From Lachnotalea sp. AF33-28 (lineage in GTDB: Bacteria > Bacillota > Clostridia > Lachnospirales > Lachnospiraceae), in assembly GCF_003477885.1 (NCBI RefSeq), contig NZ_QUEE01000021.1, positions 1-56,540 on the forward strand: a stretch of 56,540 bases of DNA. The letters run 5' to 3'. The notes under the pieces were generated by a model. That model was not told where the DNA came from. It ran no database searches and worked only from the letters and a program-made list of their open reading frames with translations. The position numbers and the translations under genes were made by a program. Below, piece after piece: positions 17,311 to 24,166 of the stretch; positions within the stretch are counted from its first letter, which is position 1, and every line of letters starts with the position of its first letter.

Positions 17311-17337
17311 TTAGCACTCATTTTGATTGAGTGCTAG
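17311..17337. promoter_or_regulatory. CIRCE element (HrcA operator)
   Basis: TTAGCACTC, 9-nt spacer, GAGTGCTAG: 8 of 9 positions of the right arm match the CIRCE consensus and the left arm is perfect. It lies 7 bp upstream of the htpG -35 hexamer rather than between promoter and gene. HrcA repression is established for CIRCE in general; here it is inferred. Confidence 0.9.
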
Positions 17338-17380
17338 TAATTTATGAAAATTTAATAATTACAGATGTTCTGCACAGCGG

Positions 17381-17878
17381 TCAGGCTTCTTCAAAGATGA
17401 TTGCATTATGCTTCAGCAGGCGTTTCACCATGCTGTCCCATTCCTGTTCCAGGGATTTATCCATAGTAAAGGTCTTCAGAGAAGTGCCGGTAACAAGGGT
17501 CAGCGCTCCCTTATCATAGCGTATGTTAAGAAACAGCCCGTCCACATCTGCCGGCGTAAAGGAGGTGGATGCTGCGGCCAGCATCTTCTCCACATTCTGT
17601 GAGGAAAGCCGGAATATGATTTTGAACGACAGCGGCAGCCTGCTTCCCTTTATCAGCTGATAGCACTGCGGCCTTAAGGTTTTCCAGTCCGTCCACACAG
17701 GGTCCCGAAGCTGCTCTTTTTCCTCGGAGGAATAGAAGTCGGCTTTGACATGCCCGTCAATCATAAAGGTACAATATGTAGTGAAAGAAGCTTCACTGAC
17801 CAGAAAATAATCAAAAGCCTCGTGAACAAAAAGCTGTGAAGTCATCGTTTTCACATCCGGCAGCCGTAAAGCGATCAT
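17381..17878 (-). CDS. DUF5721-like protein of unknown function
   Basis: A 165-residue soluble protein beginning MIALRLPDVKTMTSQLFV. It resembles a Lachnospiraceae family I associate with DUF5721; no catalytic motif can be seen. The fold looks like alternating beta strands (TYCTFMIDGHVKADFYSSEE; LFLNIRYDKGALTLVTGTS) ending in a helix (MDKSLEQEWDSMVKRLLKHNAIIF). The start was set at 17878 because AGGAGG lies 9 nt before it; an earlier in-frame ATG at 17974 lacks a ribosome binding site and would add a basic stretch. It lies upstream of htpG on the same strand, with the CIRCE element between them. Function unknown. Confidence 0.65.
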   Translation of the reverse strand: MIALRLPDVKTMTSQLFVHEAFDYFLVSEASFTTYCTFMIDGHVKADFYSSEEKEQLRDPVWTDWKTLRPQCYQLIKGSRLPLSFKIIFRLSSQNVEKMLAAASTSFTPADVDGLFLNIRYDKGALTLVTGTSLKTFTMDKSLEQEWDSMVKRLLKHNAIIFEEA

Positions 17879-17994
17879 GGTTTTATGCCTCCTGAAGTAT
17901 TTATATCGAATCTGTCTGATAACTATTCTACCATAGAAATACGGATAAAGCAGTAGTTTTATGGGAAGTTTCATGGTAGAATAACAGAGAATGT

Positions 17995-18219
17995 GTTACT
18001 GTTCAGGGTTGTCGTAAACCTACCGCGAATGACAGGGCAGAGTATGGTCCTCATAGGGACGCGCTCTCGCTCCGTGAAGCGCGCAGATCGTCACCAACCG
18101 CCAGGTTGATGACCTGCGCGCACATCAGTGCGCTTCCTTGTGCGGGCTTTGCGGGATCCCTATGAGGACCATACCCTGCCCTCTCATACGCTGCTTTATC
18201 GGCAGCCGTGAACAGTAAC
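17995..18219. mobile_element. 225-bp MITE-like palindromic element, copy A
   Basis: The ends are GTTACTGTTCA (17995-18005) and TGAACAGTAAC (18209-18219). Inside are nested arms, including the TATGGTCCTCATAGGGA family on the left and its complement on the right. At the centre, in reverse, lies the core of the two-hairpin element: GTCACCAACC/GGTTGATGAC (18090-18113) and GCGCAC/GTGCGC (18118-18133). It encodes no protein. It is roughly 90% identical by eye to copy B at 37076 in the opposite orientation. It fills the gap between the DUF5721-like gene and apeB; no obvious target-site duplication was seen. Confidence 0.75.
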
Positions 18220-18257
18220 GGGAATGTTAAAGATAAAACCTGGAGGACATATATAAT

Positions 18258-19541
18258 ATGAATAGAGAAATAGAAAATCTGATGCATCTGATCCAAGCTT
18301 CCCCTTCCCCGTTTCACACGATTCTGGAGTGCGAAAAACAGCTGCAGGAAGTACATGCTGTGAAACTGGATAAGGCTGCGAAATGGAATTTAAGCTCCGG
18401 AAATATCTATTATACGAATCTCTATGACACCACGCTGATTGCATTCCGTGTCAATGCGGGTTATCAGGCGGGCGACGGCGTAAGGATTGCTGCGTCACAT
18501 ACGGACTGGCCCTGCCTGCGGATAAAGCCTTCAGCAGAAACTGTGACCGGCAGCTATGCTAAGCTGAACGTGGAAGTGTACGGCGGTCCGATCCTGAATA
18601 CCTGGCTGGACCGTCCTCTGTCCGTTGCCGGTAAAGTGGTGCTTAAGGGAGAAAATCCGTTTCGGCCCAGGATTTGCTATGTTGATTTTGCACGTCCAAT
18701 CCTCACCATTCCCAATCTGGCCATCCATATGAACCGTGAGGTGAATAAAGGGGTGGAGCTGAACCGGCAGACGGATATGCTGCCGCTGGCCGGCATGGTG
18801 CAGGAGACTCTGGAAAAAGATCAGTATTTTATGAATGCGCTTGCGGCAGAGCTGTCTGCTGATCCCTCTTCTATATTGGGGTATGATCTCTGTATTTATA
18901 ATGCGGAGGCTCCCTGCCTTACCGGCTTGAAAGAGGAGTTTTTGTCAGGACCGCGGCTGGATAATCTGACCAGCGTGCAGGCGTGCCTTTCCGGACTGCT
19001 CCGCTCCGGGCGGGAGCGTGGGATCGATATCATAGCAATGTTTGATAACGAGGAAGTCGGCAATATGACAAAGCAGGGAGCTCCTGTGTTCAAGCATGTG
19101 CTGGAGAGGATCAGCCTGGGGCTTGGATTATCCAGGGAGGAACACCTGCAGGCTATGATGGACAGCTTTATGGTTTCGGCCGATGTGGGGCATGCCGTGC
19201 ATCCGAATAAGCCGGAACTGAATGATATTACCAATAAGAACTATCTAAACGGCGGATTCCTGATTAAGATGGCATGTTCCCAGAGTTATGCTACTGACTG
19301 TGAGGCTGATGGCATTGTGGAAGGCCTGTGCCAAAAATATGAGATTCCTTACGGCAAATTTTTAAACCGCTCGGATCTTAGGGGCGGCAGCACCCTGGGC
19401 TCCTTCTCATCCTCTGATTTAAGCATGATGACGGCGGACGTGGGAGTACCTCTTCTGGCCATGCATTCTGCCAGAGAACTGATGGGGGTAAAAGATCAGG
19501 AAACGCTGACATGCATGATTGAAAAGGTCTTTTCGGAGTAA
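18258..19541 (+). CDS. apeB: M18 family aminopeptidase
   Basis: A cytosolic zinc aminopeptidase of 427 residues that trims N-terminal (typically acidic or neutral) residues from peptides. M18 metal-binding motifs are present: ASHTDWP (first His-Asp ligand pair, near residue 80), FDNEEVGN (Glu ligands, about residue 260), DVGHAVHPN, and the C-terminal GGSTLGSFSSSDL and PLLAMHSARE with the last His ligand. The start ATG follows CTGGAGGACATATAAT. It is preceded by MITE copy A, and its promoter was not identified. A strong terminator follows at 19578. The gene symbol is used in the general sense for this family. Confidence 0.93.
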   Translation: MNREIENLMHLIQASPSPFHTILECEKQLQEVHAVKLDKAAKWNLSSGNIYYTNLYDTTLIAFRVNAGYQAGDGVRIAASHTDWPCLRIKPSAETVTGSYAKLNVEVYGGPILNTWLDRPLSVAGKVVLKGENPFRPRICYVDFARPILTIPNLAIHMNREVNKGVELNRQTDMLPLAGMVQETLEKDQYFMNALAAELSADPSSILGYDLCIYNAEAPCLTGLKEEFLSGPRLDNLTSVQACLSGLLRSGRERGIDIIAMFDNEEVGNMTKQGAPVFKHVLERISLGLGLSREEHLQAMMDSFMVSADVGHAVHPNKPELNDITNKNYLNGGFLIKMACSQSYATDCEADGIVEGLCQKYEIPYGKFLNRSDLRGGSTLGSFSSSDLSMMTADVGVPLLAMHSARELMGVKDQETLTCMIEKVFSE

Positions 19542-19577
19542 ACGGCGCCTGGGTAAAATGATTTTTAAAAACTTGTT

Positions 19578-19623
19578 AAAAGAGGAGAAGGCGTGGAGAG
19601 AATATCTTTACGCCTTCTCTTTT
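19578..19623 (+). terminator. Intrinsic terminator after apeB
   Basis: Arms AAAAGAGgAGAAGGCGT (19578-19594) and ACGCCTTCTCTTTT (19610-19623), ending in a T-rich tract. The strong hairpin lies ~35 nt after the apeB stop. Confidence 0.85.
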
Positions 19624-19689
19624 GGAGAAATTTCATGTATAATAAATGAGTCAATTGAGAGGATAATCATAGAAATTGAGGTGGGTGTA

Positions 19690-20254
19690 TGGATGAACTG
19701 TATTTGGAAGCTGTCAGGAACAGGACAATGGTGCTAATCCAAAAACGATAGCCACGGCTACCGATTTAAAAATGGAAAATCAGGTATTCAAAGCAGCCCT
19801 AGTAAATCGATTGCCAGCGGCTGGCGATTTTAAGCCGGACTTCTTTATGGAAATCAGCTTTACCCACCACATGGAGATTCTGCATAAAACAAAAGAGATA
19901 GAGGAAAGGCTGTTCTATATTCGGGAATGTGCCTTGGGACACTGGAGTAAATACATGCTACGCAGCCGACTGAAAGAGGATTTTTACCATCGGAAGGGCG
20001 CTCTGGTCAATAATTTTGAGGCAACTCTGCCAGATGACATACAGTATATGGAAGTAATCCAAACTTTTAAGGACGAATACTTTCTGGATTTTATCAACAC
20101 GGAGGAACTGGATTTGACCGACCCTCAGGATATGGACGAGCGGGTTTTGGAAAATCAGATTATCAGCCATATTCGCAATTTTATTCAGTGTCTTGGTTCC
20201 GAATTCCGAAGTTGCTGGATAAAGCAATTACAGAAGAAAACGGTGTGGATATAG
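19690..20254 (+). pseudogene. DUF1016 (YhcG-like) nuclease, truncated before its PD-(D/E)XK core
   Basis: The recognisable part runs from 19772. THHMEILHKTKEIEERLFYIREC, HWSKYMLRSRLKEDFYHRKGA and LVNNFEATLP match the N-terminal DUF1016 domain. HIRNFIQCLGSEF matches the start of the C-terminal nuclease domain, but the sequence then diverges and stops, so the catalytic PD-(D/E)XK region is gone. A short upstream ORF (19690, MDELYLEAVRNRT) has the only good start context and ends before the DUF1016 frame, implying another break. Full members are ~340 residues and are often found in restriction-modification or defence islands. It is probably inactive. Confidence 0.75.
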
Positions 20255-20261
20255 AGTAGAT

Positions 20262-20649
20262 TTGGTAAAGGCGTCTTATACGATGCACGATGCAAGGCAG
20301 ATCAGACCGGCCAATATCGGATCCGGAATTAGCTATCTGCTCAGGCGAAGCTGTGTGAATTTTTCTATTTTATTTCGGTAAACGGACGACAGTTGTTTAT
20401 TGAAACCCACAGCGATCATATTTTTAACGGATTCAGGGCCGGAATTGCCGCAGATGAGATGGAAAAGGAAAAAATAAACATACAGTTTATAAGCCTGAAT
20501 GAGCAATATGTATCTCAGGCAATGAAGGTACAGATTGGACGGATGGCAGGATAGAGAACCAGACAAAGGACTTATTTGATCAGTTTGATTTGGATTTGAA
20601 TAAGATGATTGGGTTATGGGGGAAAAAGAATGGAGTTAATCCTGAATGA
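20262..20649 (+). pseudogene. DUF3696-type AAA ATPase, internally deleted and frameshifted remnant
   Basis: Two pieces of an OLD/DUF3696-like ATPase can be read. IRPANIGSGISYLL (about 20300-20341) precedes a deletion that removed the Walker B segment. Then GQLFIETHSDHIFNGFRAGI (about 20388-20450) carries the conserved ETHSDH motif and continues to VSQAMKVQIGR. A one-base loss near 20544 shifts the frame; the expected DGRIENQ continuation is in the next frame and runs as TKDLFDQFDLDLNKMIGLW to a TGA at 20647-20649. The original stop overlaps the start of the next gene (ATG 20630), showing that the two were once an operon. The Walker A region is missing. Confidence 0.75.
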
Positions 20650-21485
20650 ATTGTCTTTTGACGGACAATTTCAGACTCAAGACGAATTTGTGGATTACGT
20701 TTTGGATACTTTGATACCGGTATTAGATATTGTTATAGAAAACAGGATCCCATTACTGAAAAAGTCGGATATCTATAATTGCAAAATCACCAAAGAAGCA
20801 ACTATGCAGGATTTACTGATGAAGGTAAATGAACCTTCTATGTCCCTGCTAAAAAGTTACATTGTAAATTTAGGTTATTGTGAGCCGTATGGGGATGTTT
20901 CTTCGTTAACGGATCCTGCGGCGGAGTATGAATATCCGGCATCGGCAGAGGAGCCTAATTGTTTTACAGAGGTGATTGAGAGGGGCATTGTCGCTACGGC
21001 ACCGGCTCTATGGCTCTGAAGCATTTCTGTGCAGAAGAAACGGGAAAGAATTAGAAATTCAAAATATAAAAGAAGTAAAAAGATTATTAAGAGAAATTTT
21101 GCAGGAAGATAAGAGGAAAATCCGCTACATAATAGAAAAATATCCATATGAACGCTTGGTCGAATGCGTGGAACTAAACGGAAGATGCTTTACTGAAGAA
21201 GCATTACTAGAAAATAATCTGGAGATTAGCGATTTGCTGCATATTGTCGAGTTGATTCCACAGTTAATTGAAGATCTAGAGCAGGGAAGAAAAAGCAAAT
21301 TATGGGATAAATTGCAGGAAGATGTTTTTGAACTTCTACTGCATGTAAGCGCAAATCGTATTTTCAGATTACTTTTTGTTCAATTTGGCGGGATTCAATT
21401 TCTAAACGGTTTTATAAAAAAGACTCCAAAAACGCCTGCCGCTGAGATTGCGAAAGCGGTGGAGATAAAAAAACAGTTGCTATAA
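20630..21485 (+). pseudogene. Partner gene of the ATPase, frameshifted; family not recognised
   Basis: Starts at ATG 20630, overlapping the end of the ATPase remnant. The first frame reads MELILNELSFDGQFQTQDEF and continues to VIERGIVATA, then hits a stop at 21017-21019. The second frame continues the same protein (HRLYGSEAFLCRRNGKELEIQ and on), so a single-base change near 20995-21010 broke a gene of ~285 residues. The C-terminal half is helical (RLLREILQEDKRKIRYIIEK). I do not recognise the family. ATPases with the ETHSDH motif are often paired with an effector encoded just downstream, so this may have been the effector, but that is inference. Confidence 0.6.
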
Positions 21486-21505
21486 GGTGTGAGGAACCAA
21501 AGCAG

Positions 21506-21613
21506 ATGAAATTATTTATGGATGAGTTAAATTTGGAAATCTTTAAAGAACAGGCAATGAGGATACTAAATCACCGGCGTATAGAAGCTCCGCGCAGCAC
21601 GCAGCGGTTCTAA
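21506..21613 (+). pseudogene. Truncated ORF (35 aa) ending in repeat DNA
   Basis: Begins MKLFMDELNLEIFKEQAMR 20 nt after the previous frame, then leaves protein-like sequence at about 21575 (HRRIEAPRSTQRF), where the repeat-rich region begins. The N-terminus resembles a real gene start in low-GC Clostridia, so this is probably the third gene of the decayed locus, cut by a deletion or repeat insertion. No family can be assigned. Confidence 0.4.
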
Positions 21614-21639
21614 TGCTGCAAACTACGCAGCGAAAGAAC

Positions 21640-21692
21640 GCCATACTCTGCCTCCGTCATACGCTGCTTTATCGTTAATTCTAATCAATAAC
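21640..21692. repeat. MITE-like fragment, copy D
   Basis: Matches the right end of the 225-bp element at 17995 (CCATACTCTGCC, then TCATACGCTGCTTTATCG) and ends in AATAAC rather than AGTAAC. The sequence before it (21600-21640), rich in CAGCG/GCAGC arms, is probably related interior. It marks the edge of the decayed locus. Confidence 0.5.
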
Positions 21693-21742
21693 CGCTTGAT
21701 TTTCGTCTTTTCCTGCGGCCTTTTCCTGTGCGGGGGTTTGAC

Positions 21743-21771
21743 TTGACTTGCCATATAAAATCTACTATAAT
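21743..21771 (+). promoter_or_regulatory. SigA promoter of the yicC operon
   Basis: TTGACT (21743-21748), 17-nt spacer, TATAAT (21766-21771). The predicted start of transcription (~21778) falls at the beginning of the first leader repeat unit. Confidence 0.75.
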
Positions 21772-21775
21772 TGAG

Positions 21776-21972
21776 CATGTCAGTAAACTGCCATGCCCTT
21801 CCAGGAGGATGCGCATGATTTTTTAGGGGAAATTGTCTGCTGCGCAGACAAAAAATCAGCGCGGTATAATGTCTTCGACATTATACCATGTCAGTAAACT
21901 GCCATGCCCTTCCAGGAGGATGCGCATGATTTTTAGAGGAAATTGCCTGCGGGGCAGACAAAAATCAGACGC
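21776..21972 (+). repeat. Tandemly duplicated structured leader upstream of yicC
   Basis: Two ~85-nt copies (21776-21861 and 21887-21972, period 111) each start CATGTCAGTAAACTGCCATG and contain CTTCCAGGAGGATGCGCATG. Each can fold with an outer GCGCATGATTTTT / AAAAATCAgCGC-type stem and an inner CTGC/GCAG stem. They are separated by a perfect palindrome, GGTATAATGTC-TTC-GACATTATACC (21863-21887). Both lie between the promoter and yicC, so they would be transcribed as the 5' leader. Each unit has an SD-like AGGAGG followed by ATG codons opening very short ORFs. Confidence 0.7.
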
Positions 21973-22032
21973 ATAAATACAGTAGCAGGCGGCTGAAATG
22001 CCGCTGTAGAGTGATGCAGAAATGAGGAACAC

Positions 22033-22914
22033 ATGTTGTTAAAGAGTATGACAGGCTTTGGCAGATGCGAAGCTGTGAACGAAGAGTGCAAGATCACTGT
22101 GGAAATGAAGTCCGTGAACCACAGGTATCTGGACTTAAGCATCAAAATGCCTAAAAAATTTAATGTGTACGAAGCAGGCATCCGCATGATCCTGAAGGAA
22201 TATATTCAAAGAGGTAAAGTGGATATTTTCATCAGCTATGAGGATTATACGCAGGAGCGGGTCTGCCTTAAGTACAATGAAGCCCTTGCAAAAGAGTATA
22301 TGGACATATTTGCCAGAATGCACAATCAGTTTGGTATCGCCAATGACATTTCCGTATCCGGTCTGTCCAGATTTCCGGAAGTGATTACAATGGAACAGGC
22401 CGAAGAGGATCAGGAGTCTTTGTATAAGCTTCTGGAAGAGGCCGTAAGAGGCGCTGCCGCCAATTTTGTGGAGACCAGGCTGAAGGAGGGCGAACAGCTC
22501 AAAGCCGACCTTTGCGCCAAGCTGGACGCCATGCTGGAATGGGTGAACTATATCGAGGAGCGTTCTCCGAGGATTCTTTCGGAATACAGGATGAGGCTGG
22601 AGGATAAGGTCAAAGAGCTGCTGGGTGACAGCAGCATTGAGGAAAGCCGGATCGCATCGGAAGTGATCCTCTATGCGGATAAAATCTGTGTGGATGAGGA
22701 GACCGTAAGGCTGCGCAGCCACATTGTAAGCATGAAGGACGCGCTGACGGCAGGGGGCGGCATCGGCCGCAAGCTGGATTTCATCGCTCAGGAGATGAAC
22801 CGGGAGGCTAACACCATTCTGTCCAAGGCCAATGACCTGGAGATATCCTCCAAGGCCATTGAATTAAAGACGGAGATAGAGAAAGTCAGAGAACAGATCC
22901 AGAATATTGAGTAA
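22033..22914 (+). CDS. yicC: YicC family endoribonuclease-like protein
   Basis: A 293-residue protein with the YicC N-terminal signature LLKSMTGFGRCEA...VEMKSVNHRYLDLSIKMP and the C-terminal DUF1732 segment (GRKLDFIAQEMNREANTILSKANDLEISSKAIELKTEIEKVREQIQNIE). E. coli YicC is described as an RNase acting on small RNAs; the same role here is inferred from family. It is the first gene of a conserved Bacillota cluster (yloC-ylzA-gmk-rpoZ in B. subtilis). The ATG follows AATGAGGAACAC. It is probably expressed from the promoter at 21743 through the duplicated structured leader. Confidence 0.93.
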   Translation: MLLKSMTGFGRCEAVNEECKITVEMKSVNHRYLDLSIKMPKKFNVYEAGIRMILKEYIQRGKVDIFISYEDYTQERVCLKYNEALAKEYMDIFARMHNQFGIANDISVSGLSRFPEVITMEQAEEDQESLYKLLEEAVRGAAANFVETRLKEGEQLKADLCAKLDAMLEWVNYIEERSPRILSEYRMRLEDKVKELLGDSSIEESRIASEVILYADKICVDEETVRLRSHIVSMKDALTAGGGIGRKLDFIAQEMNREANTILSKANDLEISSKAIELKTEIEKVREQIQNIE

Positions 22915-22930
22915 TGATTTGGAGAGGATT

Positions 22931-23188
22931 ATGGGCAGACTGATAAATGTAGGATATGGAAACGTGGTGAATGTGGATAAAATCGTATCCATTGTCAGCC
23001 CGGATTCCGCACCGATCAAACGTATGGTGCAAAACGCCAAGGATGAGGGCACCGCGGTGGACGCGACGCAGGGAAGAAAAACTCAGGGCGTCATCGTCAC
23101 GGACAGCGGTTACCTGATATTATCGGCGCTCCTGCCGGAGACCATTGCCGGCAGGTGCCAGAGCAGCGAGGATGAAAGCGATGTATAA
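22931..23188 (+). CDS. remA: RemA-like extracellular matrix regulator (DUF370)
   Basis: An 85-residue protein starting MGRLINVGYGNVVNVDKIVSI, with the family hallmark SAPIKRMVQNAKDEGTAVDATQGRKTQGVIV and a C-terminal LPETIAGR. In B. subtilis RemA is a DNA-binding activator of biofilm matrix operons; here the role is inferred. The ATG at 22931 has GGAGAGGATT immediately upstream and lies 16 nt after yicC, in the standard yicC-remA-gmk order. The gene overlaps the start of gmk by 8 nt. Confidence 0.93.
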   Translation: MGRLINVGYGNVVNVDKIVSIVSPDSAPIKRMVQNAKDEGTAVDATQGRKTQGVIVTDSGYLILSALLPETIAGRCQSSEDESDV

Positions 23189-23813
23189 AGAAGGGATACT
23201 GGTGGTGGTTTCCGGCTTTTCAGGAGCTGGAAAAGGCACGATCATGAAGCAGTTGATGAAAACTTATGATAATTACGCGCTGTCGGTTTCCGCGACGACC
23301 AGAAAGCCCCGCGAGGGCGAGGTCCATGGAAGAGAGTATTTCTTTGTGACTGTGGAAGAGTTCGAAAAGAAAATTGCAGAGGGCGAATTGATTGAATACG
23401 CAAAATATGTGGATAATTATTATGGGACCCCCACAGATTTTGTAATGGAACAGCGCCGTATGGGTAAAGATGTGATTCTGGAGATTGAGATCCAGGGCGC
23501 GTTAAAGGTAAAGGAAAAATATCCTGACACGCTGCTGCTGTTTGTGCTGCCTCCAAGCGCTGCCACCCTGAAAGAGCGGCTGATTGGCAGAGGCACCGAG
23601 GAGCTTTCCGTGATCGAGGCCAGATTAAAGCGGGCGGAAAAAGAGGCGGAGGGTGTGGAAGCCTATGATTATGTACTGGTCAATGACGACCTGGACAAAT
23701 GCGTGCGTGAGATGCACGAAACGATCCAGGCTCAGCATAGAAAAACATCCAATTACCTGCCCTTAATCGAGCAGATCCGGGCAGAATTAAAAGAGCAGAA
23801 GGGAGAACTGTAA
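23181..23813 (+). CDS. gmk: Guanylate kinase
   Basis: Phosphorylates GMP to GDP with ATP, an essential step in guanine nucleotide and (p)ppGpp metabolism. P-loop GFSGAGKGT lies near the N-terminus, SVSATTRKPREGEVHGREYFFV forms the GMP site, and EIEIQGALKVKEKYPD and RLKRAEKEAEGVEAYDYVLVND are typical of the core and lid. I chose ATG 23181 (MYKEGILVVVSG) because GCGAGG lies 9 nt before it; ATG 23172 adds three residues and is an alternative. It overlaps the end of remA by 8 nt and shares a TAATG junction with rpoZ, so the four genes are tightly coupled. Confidence 0.96.
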   Translation: MYKEGILVVVSGFSGAGKGTIMKQLMKTYDNYALSVSATTRKPREGEVHGREYFFVTVEEFEKKIAEGELIEYAKYVDNYYGTPTDFVMEQRRMGKDVILEIEIQGALKVKEKYPDTLLLFVLPPSAATLKERLIGRGTEELSVIEARLKRAEKEAEGVEAYDYVLVNDDLDKCVREMHETIQAQHRKTSNYLPLIEQIRAELKEQKGEL

Positions 23814-24073
23814 TGTTACATCCGTCATACACAGATTTGATTAATGTGGTAAATAAAGAAGTAGAGGAAGGCGAGGAGCCTGTGGTTAACAGCCGTTATT
23901 CCATCGTGATCGCGACAGCCAAGCGGGCGAGACAGATCATCGGCGGAGAAGAGTCTCTGGTGGAGAGCGAGGGACGCAAACCGCTGTCCGTGGCGATTGA
24001 TGAACTCTATCAGTCCAAGGTTAAGATTGTCAGCGAGGACGACATTTCAGAAGACGAAATTGATATTCAGTAA
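23813..24073 (+). CDS. rpoZ: DNA-directed RNA polymerase omega subunit
   Basis: An 86-residue subunit that helps assemble RNA polymerase around beta-prime. MLHPSYTDLINVVNKE is followed by the conserved NSRYSIVIATAKRARQI and KPLSVAIDELYQSKVKI. The length suits the Bacillota version. The start ATG overlaps the gmk stop (TAATG). A strong GC-rich hairpin lies between this gene and rimO and may separate transcription of the two. Confidence 0.95.
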   Translation: MLHPSYTDLINVVNKEVEEGEEPVVNSRYSIVIATAKRARQIIGGEESLVESEGRKPLSVAIDELYQSKVKIVSEDDISEDEIDIQ

Positions 24074-24078
24074 AGGTT

Positions 24079-24124
24079 GGGACAGATCCCTTGCGCCAGT
24101 CTGGCGCCTGCTGGGGCCTGTCCC
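24079..24124 (+). terminator. GC-rich nested hairpin between rpoZ and rimO
   Basis: GGGACAG (24079-24085) pairs with CTGTCCC (24118-24124), with inner CCC/GGG and GCGCCAG/CTGGCGC pairs, followed by TGTTTT. It is a possible weak terminator or processing hairpin; the T-tract is short. Confidence 0.45.
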
Positions 24125-24166
24125 TGTTTTCCAGTAGGCAAAAGGGTAATATTTGGAGGATACTTT

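Noticed and set aside
18051..18444. Minus-strand open frames upstream of and overlapping the aminopeptidase gene
   Set aside because: They read through MITE copy A and antisense to apeB; no ribosome binding site and no protein-like composition.
21776..21972. CRISPR-like repeat array
   Set aside because: Only two units, each ~85 nt and internally structured, without repeat-spacer pattern or cas genes.
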